From a bacterium (GTDB lineage Bacteria; CG03): DNA of 6,074 bases. Shown here piece by piece: positions 1 to 6,074 of this stretch. Numbering within the stretch: position 1 is the stretch's first letter; the number at the start of each line of letters is the position of its first letter. A program made the translations under genes and the position numbers. The notes below the pieces were generated by a model, which saw only the letters and a program-made list of their open reading frames with translations, was not told where the DNA came from and did not search any database. The stretch is taken from NCBI GenBank assembly GCA_013791675.1, contig VMTI01000142.1:1-6074 (forward strand), in the 5' to 3' direction.

Positions 1-50
1 CTAACAGTAGTAAAATTAGAAAGCAGATGGAGAAATATATAAGCAAATGA
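1..50 (+). CDS. Possible 3' end of an upstream gene (partial)
   Basis: A reading frame open from the left edge (first full codon at base 3) encodes the tail NSSKIRKQMEKYISK and stops at TGA 48-50. That stop shares the four bases ATGA (47-50) with the next gene's start, the same arrangement as the clear overlap at 4861-4864. A lysine-rich hydrophilic tail is plausible for a protein C-terminus, but function cannot be inferred from 15 residues. A second frame (from base 1, tail LTVVKLESRWRNI, stop at 40-42) is also open to the edge and could be the true end instead. The choice of frame rests only on the ATGA overlap and is weak. Confidence 0.35.
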   Translation, partial: NSSKIRKQMEKYISK

Positions 51-118
51 AGCAAACTAAAAAGATATTTTCCGTTGCAATTGGTTTATTATTCATGAGC
101 GGAGCTAAATTAAAAGCA
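47..118 (+). other. Signal peptide of the large surface protein
   Basis: Residues 1-24 have a basic start (K2, K5, K6), a hydrophobic core from about residue 7 to 19 and a C-region ending LKA, giving a predicted signal peptidase I cut before Q25. There is no cysteine near the cut, so it is not a lipoprotein signal. Sec export to the periplasm is inferred. Confidence 0.85.
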
Positions 119-3100
119 CAAACACCGATAGAGCCTCAATCACTCAAAGTTGTTAAAGAAATTGGAAATTTTTTTAATCTCTTTGTGAGTACTGCTTCAA
201 CCATAACGTTGGAAAGTGAAAAAACAATAGAGTTAATTTACACCACCAATGATAATAATCCCGAATTATTGGATTACGTAATAGATAAGACAGATAAATT
301 GGAAAACACAGCAATTTTACTGAGGGGATTGCAACCATTTTCTACATACTATATCTATGAGGATTCTCATAAAAATGTAATTATTATGAATACGGGTGAC
401 AATGGGAATCTCAGTTATATCCAAGATTTAACGAAGCCTCATCATGTTTGGATTCAAAAAAAGAAGTCGACAATTTTCATTTATTCCGATACAGTATTAA
501 CAGAAAATGTATATGAACCAATTGAAATAATGTCAGATAACATAACATTAGACGGCAGTGGATACAGTATAATCGGGGGATTGGATAGGTGGGGGGATCC
601 CATATATAATTTTGGAATTTATATAAATGGCAGGAAAAATGTTGTTATTAAAAATTGTAATGTATCAGTTTTCAAATATGGAATATATCTTTACAACAGC
701 AGTTCTAATACAATAAGTGACAATACTATTAAGGCGAACAGCCATATAGGCATTGCATCTTGGATTCACAGTGACTTCAATAAAATTAATAGCAATAACA
801 TAGAAAACAATAAGGGGACTGGAATAGCAACAGCAATAAGTGGATATAATGAAATCAATGAAAATGTATCTAAACGTAATAATGCAGGCGTGGGTTTGTG
901 GTATTTAAGTTATTCTAATTGTGTAAAAAACAATGTACTTTCTGACAATACTTATGGCGTAACAGCTGGTGCGGAAACTGTAAACAACACGGTGGAAAAT
1001 AATAATCTACAGGATAACTGGTGTGGGGTACATATTTGGGATTCGGATGGGGAATGGATTTTAAATAATACAATTAAATCGGGGACTCTTGCGGGAATAT
1101 ACTCAAGTAGATCTTCTAACGTTGAAATTTCCAGTAATATTATTACCTATTGTTCCAGATATGGTGGAATAGCGTTGAGTGATTCAAGGAACTTCACCAT
1201 AAAAAATAATACAATTGAGAATAACACTTATGGAATAAACATTCCTTACAAAGATTCTCATTCCAATACAATTTTCCACAACAACTTAATAAATAACAAT
1301 ACTCAGGCATATGATGATAACCCTTTAAACAATAACTGGTATCATACAGTATTCCTTGAAGGAAATTATTGGTCAGATTATCATGGGCAAGATGATGGAA
1401 CAGGAATAGACAAACATGCTATTGCCGGCGATGGTATAGGGGATACTAATATCCCGTGGCCAGGGTCGGGCTATGATTATTATCCGTTTATGAAGGAGAA
1501 TGGGTGGGTTGTGAGCAATCAACCGCCGCAAGCTCCAATTTTATCATCCCCGGCTGATAACACATTAACGAATGCCACTCCAACGTTAGTCTGGAATGTT
1601 CCAACAGATGCCGACGGTGATGACTTGAATTTTAAAACTGAGATCTCAACCACTTCGGTTTTTTCAGGGGTGAATGATATTACGGTCGAATCAAAAGTAG
1701 ATACAACGGGTTTTGATCCGGTTCCGCCCGTTGCGCAAGGCGCAGGAACTTGCAGTTACACAATTCAACCGGCGGATACTTTGTCTGAGACCACATATTA
1801 TTGGAGAGTTGCCGCATGGGATGGAACTGTTTATGGGGATTATTCAGAGACGTGGAAGTTTTATGTAGATGCAACACCGGCGGAGATTATCTCAGCGACA
1901 GCAACGACGACAACAAATATTACAGTAAGTTTCAGTGAAGATTTAGACGGAGCCACAATCTCAAAAGATGATTTCTCTGTTGAAGGTTATACTGTAAACG
2001 AAGCAGCTGAAACTTCAGACGGGATTGTTTCCTTAACGGTATCAGAAATGTTGACAGACGCCGCGCCCTGGGTAACGATTATATCGACGATTACAGACAT
2101 GGCAGGAAATTATTGTGTTATCGGAAGTTCTGTTCAGGCGGCAGATATGATTCCGCCGGTTATTTCAGCAATTTCAGTAATTACTGATCCAGTTACAGCA
2201 AATCAGAATCCCGGTGATTTACAAATTAAAATGATCTTCAGCGAATCGATGGACATAGCGGTTAGTCCAGTTGTAAGTTATGATCCTGAAGGAGTTTTGG
2301 GCCCTCAATCCTGCACGACAAATGCTTCCTGGACAACAACAAATAAGGCCAATGATACTTTTATCGTCCACAATGACAATATAATTGACCCGCCTACAGG
2401 AGACGGGGTAGCGGTAATTAGCGTAAGTGAAGCAGGGGATATTCCCGGGAATAAAATGGTTACAGACACAAGCCATAGTTTTATTATCAATCTCAAAAAC
2501 ATAACTATCACGAACGAGGCGGCGACACCGGCTACATTTAATCCCCGTGAAGGTGAATCCACGGCGATATCATATGTTCTTTCAGAAACTGCTCAGGATG
2601 TGGATGTAGTAATTAAATTAGACGGTGTTCCCATAAAAACATTAATTTTCAATCAGACTCAATCAGGAGGGCAGCACAAAGTAATATGGAATGGGACTGA
2701 TGACGGCGGCGCAATAGATGTTCCAATAGGCGCTACCCGAGCATATATTTGTGAGATAACAGCCGAAAATCCGTCAGAACCGGTTGATACCGCTTCGGTT
2801 AACATAACAGCCGACTCTACAATGCCTGTGATAAAAAATATCAATGATTCGCCTGATCCTTTAGCATTGAATGGTGCAATCAGCCTGACTTTTGATACTT
2901 ATGCTCCCGGAGAGAACACAACTTTAAATCAGAAATATGTAATTTTTGATTCTGCCGGGAATGTAGTAGATGATACATATGGCTGGGATTCCGAAATAGA
3001 AGGGCCGGGGCAGGGGTTCTTATGGGACTCATCTGTTGTCGGGGTAGGAGAAGGGTTATATAAATATGAAATCAGCGCAAAAATTCCGCCGCCGGATAAT

Positions 3101-4864
3101 ATTTCAGCAAATCCCGGAACCGGTGTATTTGTAATTCGTGACCAGAATTCAGCAACGGCTACGAGCGCCGACGGAAATGTGGAAATATGGCATGTTCCGT
3201 CATTTTCCATTGATATAACCACGGTTGCTGTTTCTAATGAGGCGGCAAGGTCAATTACAACAATGGCCCCGTCTACATTTGTTGAAAGTCCTATATATGA
3301 GTTTTCTTTGACCGGAACATTTGTGGGCCCGGCTATTTTGATATTTGACTACGATCCGGCATTGGATGGGAATACTTTAGAAATTAGACGATACGACGGA
3401 ACAGCTTGGGTTTTGGAAGAAGTGAGGCAGTATGTTGATCTTGCGAATAACAGAATAATTGCGGAAATAGATTTCCTCTCTCTGTGGGCGGTATTTACAA
3501 AAGTTCCATCACTATTTGTTAAAGCGGTGGTTGACATCGACCCCGATACCCTGAACTTAAAGAGCAACGGAAAATACATAACAACTTATATTGAACTTCC
3601 GGAGAGTTACAGCGTCGAGAATATTGATATAAACTCCATAAAAATAACGAAGCTCGACGGCAGTGAAATCGACGCTATATCAGCCGAATTGCGTCCCTGC
3701 GGGATAGGAGACGAGGACAGCGACGGTATTGCTGATTTAATGGTAAAGTTTGACAGAAGCGCCGTGCAGAACGTGTTATATCCGGGGGAAGTTGAAATAA
3801 CAATAGAGGGGAATATCTTCATAGCCGCGGATACAATTGAGACCGATAATGATTCCGGCGCGGCCGAAGAAAACGGAAACGGGGCATCTAACGGCGGCCA
3901 GGAAGATAAAGACAATAATGGGAATGGAGCAGGAAAAGATAAGGGCGATAAGGATAATAACGGCCAGGGGCAGGATAAAGACAAAGACAATAACGGGAAA
4001 AAGCCGGAGCAAAACGACAACGACCAGGGGCAGGATAACGGCAAAGGCAAAAAGAAAGGAAAAAGTATTATGTCAATGGCGGCCACTGAGATAAGCGCCG
4101 AGGTAATGCCGTTCAAGGGAACGGATATAATAAGGGTGATTGAACCAGGAAAAGCAGAACTTATTTCAGGAGATGGCGGTAAAATAACGAATCCCGAGGG
4201 GAGTGAAGTAAAAATTCCCCCGGGAATATTGAAGAAGGAAATTCTCATCACCTCAATTGCTGAAAAAATCAGAGGTAAGGCAAAAGAGAATGCGGACAAA
4301 AAACAGGAACTTAGAGGGATCGGCAAAGGATTTAAGTTCGGTCCGGAAGGGACCAAGTTCAGTCAGCCGGTGACAATTTCTCTTTCGTATGCGGATTATT
4401 CGTTCGAGGGCGATGAAGATGATCTAAAAATATATTACTGGAACGAAGAATCCAAAGAATGGGAAGTGATCGCTAATTCTCAAGTAGATACTCTTCAGAA
4501 AAAAGTTATTTGTCAGGTCAGCCATTTTTCGTTTTATCAAATAATGGCAAAAGCTCTCGCTTCCGCTTTTAACTTCGGAGAAGTTTATTCATATCCCAAC
4601 CCCGCGAGAAAGACTAATCCCACAATACACATAGAATGCGGGACAGCGGATGCAGTAGAAATTAGTATTTATACCCTCACGGGGGAATTAATACTTCATC
4701 ACGAAATTGGCGGCGCTCCCCAGAATATAGACGGAAAACTCGCTTATGAATATACATGGAACACATCCGGGATTGCTTCGGGGACATATTTATATATCGT
4801 TCACGCGAGAAAAGAAGGTTCTTCTGAAATTGAGGTTGTAAAAAAAGTGGCATTAATCAAATGA
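47..4864 (+). CDS. Large secreted multidomain protein: NosD-like beta-helix, Ig/FN3-like modules, ZU5-like domains, C-terminal T9SS-type sorting domain
   Basis: This 1605-residue exported protein probably acts at the cell surface or is secreted; its substrate is unknown. The signal peptide (about 1-24) has lysines at 2, 5 and 6, a hydrophobic core and a likely cut after LKA24. Residues 25-150 form an unrecognised beta-rich module. Residues 155-482 are a NosD/CASH-type right-handed parallel beta-helix with the end cap GNYWSDY near 439. Next come an FN3-like domain (493-608), two bacterial Ig-like domains (609-700, 701-815) and two FlgD-Ig-like domains (816-923, 924-1035). A ZU5-like domain follows (1042-1152), then a DIDPDTLNL domain (1160-1365) split by a hydrophilic insertion (1266-1340). 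A second ZU5-like domain (1373-1502) and a YPNP sorting domain (1511-1605) close the protein. No catalytic motif was seen, so a structural, adhesive or glycan-binding role is inferred. ATG 47 is the only start, because TAG at 17-19 closes the frame; GGAG at 29-32 is a distant ribosome site. It overlaps the downstream PorV-like gene by ATGA. Confidence 0.94.
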   Translation: MKQTKKIFSVAIGLLFMSGAKLKAQTPIEPQSLKVVKEIGNFFNLFVSTASTITLESEKTIELIYTTNDNNPELLDYVIDKTDKLENTAILLRGLQPFSTYYIYEDSHKNVIIMNTGDNGNLSYIQDLTKPHHVWIQKKKSTIFIYSDTVLTENVYEPIEIMSDNITLDGSGYSIIGGLDRWGDPIYNFGIYINGRKNVVIKNCNVSVFKYGIYLYNSSSNTISDNTIKANSHIGIASWIHSDFNKINSNNIENNKGTGIATAISGYNEINENVSKRNNAGVGLWYLSYSNCVKNNVLSDNTYGVTAGAETVNNTVENNNLQDNWCGVHIWDSDGEWILNNTIKSGTLAGIYSSRSSNVEISSNIITYCSRYGGIALSDSRNFTIKNNTIENNTYGINIPYKDSHSNTIFHNNLINNNTQAYDDNPLNNNWYHTVFLEGNYWSDYHGQDDGTGIDKHAIAGDGIGDTNIPWPGSGYDYYPFMKENGWVVSNQPPQAPILSSPADNTLTNATPTLVWNVPTDADGDDLNFKTEISTTSVFSGVNDITVESKVDTTGFDPVPPVAQGAGTCSYTIQPADTLSETTYYWRVAAWDGTVYGDYSETWKFYVDATPAEIISATATTTTNITVSFSEDLDGATISKDDFSVEGYTVNEAAETSDGIVSLTVSEMLTDAAPWVTIISTITDMAGNYCVIGSSVQAADMIPPVISAISVITDPVTANQNPGDLQIKMIFSESMDIAVSPVVSYDPEGVLGPQSCTTNASWTTTNKANDTFIVHNDNIIDPPTGDGVAVISVSEAGDIPGNKMVTDTSHSFIINLKNITITNEAATPATFNPREGESTAISYVLSETAQDVDVVIKLDGVPIKTLIFNQTQSGGQHKVIWNGTDDGGAIDVPIGATRAYICEITAENPSEPVDTASVNITADSTMPVIKNINDSPDPLALNGAISLTFDTYAPGENTTLNQKYVIFDSAGNVVDDTYGWDSEIEGPGQGFLWDSSVVGVGEGLYKYEISAKIPPPDNISANPGTGVFVIRDQNSATATSADGNVEIWHVPSFSIDITTVAVSNEAARSITTMAPSTFVESPIYEFSLTGTFVGPAILIFDYDPALDGNTLEIRRYDGTAWVLEEVRQYVDLANNRIIAEIDFLSLWAVFTKVPSLFVKAVVDIDPDTLNLKSNGKYITTYIELPESYSVENIDINSIKITKLDGSEIDAISAELRPCGIGDEDSDGIADLMVKFDRSAVQNVLYPGEVEITIEGNIFIAADTIETDNDSGAAEENGNGASNGGQEDKDNNGNGAGKDKGDKDNNGQGQDKDKDNNGKKPEQNDNDQGQDNGKGKKKGKSIMSMAATEISAEVMPFKGTDIIRVIEPGKAELISGDGGKITNPEGSEVKIPPGILKKEILITSIAEKIRGKAKENADKKQELRGIGKGFKFGPEGTKFSQPVTISLSYADYSFEGDEDDLKIYYWNEESKEWEVIANSQVDTLQKKVICQVSHFSFYQIMAKALASAFNFGEVYSYPNPARKTNPTIHIECGTADAVEISIYTLTGELILHHEIGGAPQNIDGKLAYEYTWNTSGIASGTYLYIVHARKEGSSEIEVVKKVALIK
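614..1306 (+). repeat. Ten-coil parallel beta-helix repeat array (PbH1/NosD type), protein level
   Basis: Residues 190 to about 420 repeat a coil that begins G-[IV] and contains N-x-[IV]-x-x-N. The coil-start glycines fall at 190, 212, 235, 259, 281, 304, 327, 350, 374 and 396, so the period is 22-24 residues throughout. This matches one turn of a right-handed parallel beta-helix with a stacked asparagine ladder. The copies are diverged at DNA level, so this is an old protein repeat rather than a recent tandem duplication. The array is followed by the loop-rich NosD-style end cap at residues 439-482 (GNYWSDY, DGIGD, YYPFM). Confidence 0.9.
3842..4066 (+). repeat. Low-complexity D/K/N/G/Q insertion with short in-frame direct repeats
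   Basis: About 75 residues (1266-1340) are almost wholly Asp, Asn, Gly, Lys, Gln and Glu. DKDNNG occurs three times (1287, 1301, 1312) and QGQD twice (1307, 1327). At DNA level ccaggggcaggataa is exactly repeated at 3964-3978 and 4024-4038, 60 bases apart, so the frame is kept. The stretch is expected to be disordered and soluble. Its bias removes stops in other frames, which creates long meaningless open frames on both strands here. Confidence 0.85.
4577..4861 (+). other. C-terminal sorting domain (T9SS type A-like) of the large protein
   Basis: Residues 1511-1605 begin with the YPNP signature (Y1516 to P1519). They continue with a beta-sandwich pattern: VEISIYTLTGELI, then a WNTSGIASGTYLYIV segment, ending in VVKKVALIK. 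This is the pattern of Por secretion-system C-terminal domains and of related FlgD-Ig-like tails. In the Bacteroidota system such domains direct cargo across the outer membrane and are bound by PorV. The neighbouring PorV-family gene supports that reading here. Confidence 0.8.
4861..4864 (+). promoter_or_regulatory. ATGA stop/start overlap (translational coupling)
   Basis: The large gene's TGA (4862-4864) overlaps the next gene's ATG (4861-4863). No good Shine-Dalgarno sequence sits just upstream of 4861; the nearest GAGG is about 25 bases away. Re-initiation by ribosomes finishing the large gene is therefore the likely mode of translation. Confidence 0.85.
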
Positions 4865-5796
4865 GAAAAATAATTAGTTTAGCCGCGGCTTTAATAGCTT
4901 GCTGTTCGGCAGGGCTTAATGCCGAGAGCGGGAAGTCGGGAGCGAACTTTTTGAAGATATCCCCCGGAGCGAGAGCCGTCGGAATGGGCGGGGCATATAC
5001 CGCGGTGGCTTCCGATATAAGCGCGTTGTATTATAATCCGGCCGGCATCGGTAATATCTCGCAAATGCAAATAGGAGCAACACATACTGAATGGCTTGGA
5101 GATATCAAATATGATTTTGCGGGTGGAATAATACCAACCCAGAGAGGTTCAATCGGAGTTTCAGCGATATACCTTACAACCGGAGAGATTGAAGGCAGAG
5201 ACGAGTCAAGAAATAAAACCGGTGATTTTTATTCCTCTGATCTGGCAGTGATGTTTTCCGGTGCACGGCAGTTAAATACAAATACGCAACTTGGCGCGAA
5301 CGTTAAACTGCTCAGACAGACAATAGCTGATGAGACAGCTGACGGGATTGCGTTTGACATAGGCGGGACGCGCAAAGTTTCCGGAAAAATGAGTTTAGGC
5401 ATGGCTGTTCGGAATCTCGGCCCGAAGATGAAATTTATTGACGAGAAATATTCACTTCCGTTAAGCATAACCGCGGGAACTTCATACAGAATTGTAGGAG
5501 CTTTTAATCTGGCAATGGATATCAGCTATGAGCCAGTGGATAAAAAAAGAACTGTAAGTTTCGGGACAGAGTTTTGGCCGATGCATTTCTTTGCATTGAG
5601 AGCCGGTTATCTGTTCCAGGCGGTTGAAACACTTTATAGTTCGGATAGTAGTTTATCAAACAATAAAATCAGCGAGCAGAACGGCCTCGGCGGCGGCATA
5701 GGGATAAAAGTCTTAGGTTACGACCTTGATTATGCCATTGTTCCATATTCCGGCCTTGGTACCACCCAAAGAATAAGTCTCATAGCAAAGTTCTAA
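4861..5796 (+). CDS. PorV/PorQ-family outer-membrane beta-barrel protein
   Basis: This 311-residue protein has a signal peptide (basic MRK, hydrophobic core, likely cut after LNA21). It carries the family's hallmark N-terminal segment at residues 27-63: GANFLKI, PGARAVGMGGAYTAV, then ALYYNPAGIG. The remainder alternates short hydrophobic strands and turns, as expected of a FadL-like barrel, and the chain ends in an aromatic residue (AKF), typical of an outer-membrane beta-signal. Length is close to the usual 300-400 residues. In the Bacteroidota type IX system PorV binds the C-terminal domain of cargo and passes it to the PorU sortase, while PorQ shapes the attachment complex; which role applies here is not decidable. 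Its ATGA overlap with a gene for a YPNP-tailed protein suggests it serves that cargo. L11-I-A-C14 also resembles a lipobox, but lipidation would be unusual for the family. Confidence 0.92.
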   Translation: MRKIISLAAALIACCSAGLNAESGKSGANFLKISPGARAVGMGGAYTAVASDISALYYNPAGIGNISQMQIGATHTEWLGDIKYDFAGGIIPTQRGSIGVSAIYLTTGEIEGRDESRNKTGDFYSSDLAVMFSGARQLNTNTQLGANVKLLRQTIADETADGIAFDIGGTRKVSGKMSLGMAVRNLGPKMKFIDEKYSLPLSITAGTSYRIVGAFNLAMDISYEPVDKKRTVSFGTEFWPMHFFALRAGYLFQAVETLYSSDSSLSNNKISEQNGLGGGIGIKVLGYDLDYAIVPYSGLGTTQRISLIAKF

Positions 5797-5930
5797 TTGT
5801 GCCTAAAAAAGTATGCTATCGTGCTATGATGAAATGAACCGAAAGAAAGATAAAAAACATTCAGCGAGGAGTGCGGGGAGAATAATAATTGAGAATGCGG
5901 GGCAAAGAACGGAAAGTGAGTAAAGAAACA
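5797..5930 (+). promoter_or_regulatory. Intergenic region with possible extended -10 promoter (TGcTATGAT) for aroE
   Basis: The 134 bases between the PorV-like gene and aroE contain TG-c-TATGAT at 5822-5830, an extended -10 motif. No good -35 box is seen; TTGTGC at 5797-5802 would leave a 22-base spacer, which is too long. The hexamer TGCTAT occurs twice (5814-5819, 5822-5827), and CATAGCA at 5781-5787 is its inverted match, so an operator is conceivable. Further on, TGCGGGG occurs at 5872-5878 and 5896-5902 within purine-rich sequence. No hairpin followed by a T-run was found, so transcription may also read through from upstream. Confidence 0.35.
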
Positions 5931-6074
5931 ATGAAAACGGGACTCATCGGATGGCCGGTGGCGCATTCCCTGTCGCCGGCGATCCACAACGGCGCCTTTG
6001 AAAAACTTTCTCTCCCCTGGAGCTATGGCCTCTACCCGGTAGAGCCGGGGAATTTTGATAACGACATAAAAAAA
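5931..6074 (+). CDS. aroE: Shikimate dehydrogenase, N-terminal part (runs off the right edge)
   Basis: Only the first 48 residues of a protein normally about 270-290 long are present. Shikimate dehydrogenase is a cytoplasmic enzyme that reduces 3-dehydroshikimate to shikimate with NADPH in aromatic amino acid synthesis. The diagnostic start GLIGWPVAHSLSP-x-x-HN is intact; Ser13 and Ser15 correspond to the substrate-binding serines (14 and 16 in E. coli AroE). The segment ending YPVEPG fits the next strand of the catalytic domain. ATG 5931 is chosen because it places this motif at the usual distance from the start. ATG 5895, GTG 5916 and TTG 5889 are in frame upstream and would add a basic extension; ribosome-site evidence is weak for all (GGAAAG at 5911-5916 lies 14 bases before 5931). 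No functional link with the two surface genes is apparent. Confidence 0.93.
   Translation, partial: MKTGLIGWPVAHSLSPAIHNGAFEKLSLPWSYGLYPVEPGNFDNDIKK

Noticed and set aside
1680..3579. Several minus-strand frames of 60-100 codons opposite the Ig-like region
   Set aside because: All are antisense to a continuous, domain-bearing reading frame, overlap one another and show no family resemblance.
3842..4066. Possible frameshift or assembly error at the low-complexity stretch
   Set aside because: The reading frame is maintained, and recognisable strands of the same protein resume downstream in frame (FKGTDIIRVI, then the ZU5-like and sorting domains).
3837..4094. Plus-strand frame of about 85 codons encoding a very basic Lys/Arg/Thr-rich product
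   Set aside because: It is the frame-shifted reading of the D/K/N/G/Q repeat; the in-frame protein continues intact on both sides with recognisable domains.
3607..4356. Long open frame on the minus strand (about 249 codons), Ser/Pro/Leu-rich, with shorter hydrophobic frames inside it
   Set aside because: It lies opposite the purine-rich hydrophilic insertion and ZU5-like domain of the large gene; the compositional bias removes antisense stops, and the product shows no domain or plausible start context.
5797..5930. Rho-independent terminator after the PorV-like gene
   Set aside because: No GC-rich stem followed by a T-run could be found; the CATAGCA/TGCTATG inverted pair is only 7 bases with a 34-base loop.
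5793..5987. Minus-strand frame of about 64 codons across the aroE start
   Set aside because: It overlaps the conserved aroE N-terminus, and its His/Phe/Ser-rich product comes from the purine-rich intergenic repeats read backwards.

Overview
The window looks like chromosomal DNA of a Gram-negative (diderm) bacterium with a T9SS-like cell-surface export style. The outer-membrane evidence is a 311-residue PorV/PorQ-family beta-barrel protein with a signal peptide and a C-terminal phenylalanine. It follows a very large exported multidomain protein that ends in a YPNP-type C-terminal sorting domain. Such pairs are common in the Bacteroidota/FCB group and in uncultivated phyla such as Elusimicrobiota and Desantisbacteria-like lineages. 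I cannot place it more precisely from sequence alone. Hand-counted GC runs from about 30% in the first 1.4 kb to about 54% at the right edge.

Layout: bases 1-50 probably hold the last codons of an upstream gene, whose stop appears to overlap the next start as ATGA. Bases 47-4864 encode a 1605-residue secreted mosaic protein. In order it has a signal peptide, an uncharacterised N-terminal beta module, a ten-coil NosD-like parallel beta-helix with its typical end cap, an FN3-like domain, two bacterial Ig-like domains, two FlgD-Ig-like domains and a ZU5-like domain. These are followed by a 'DIDPDTLNL' domain carrying a calcium-type loop and a hydrophilic D/K/N/G/Q insertion, a second ZU5-like domain, and the sorting domain. 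Bases 4861-5796 encode the PorV/PorQ-family protein, overlapping the big gene by ATGA. A 134-base stretch follows with a possible extended -10 promoter and short degenerate purine-rich repeats. At 5931 aroE (shikimate dehydrogenase) begins and runs off the right edge.

The first two complete genes read as a translationally coupled cargo-plus-partner unit. The large protein would be exported by Sec, then carried across or anchored to the outer membrane through its C-terminal domain. The adjacent PorV-like protein is the natural candidate for the outer-membrane factor that binds that domain. aroE is a housekeeping gene with no evident functional link and probably has its own promoter. No RNA genes, CRISPR arrays, insertion sequences or convincing terminators were seen.
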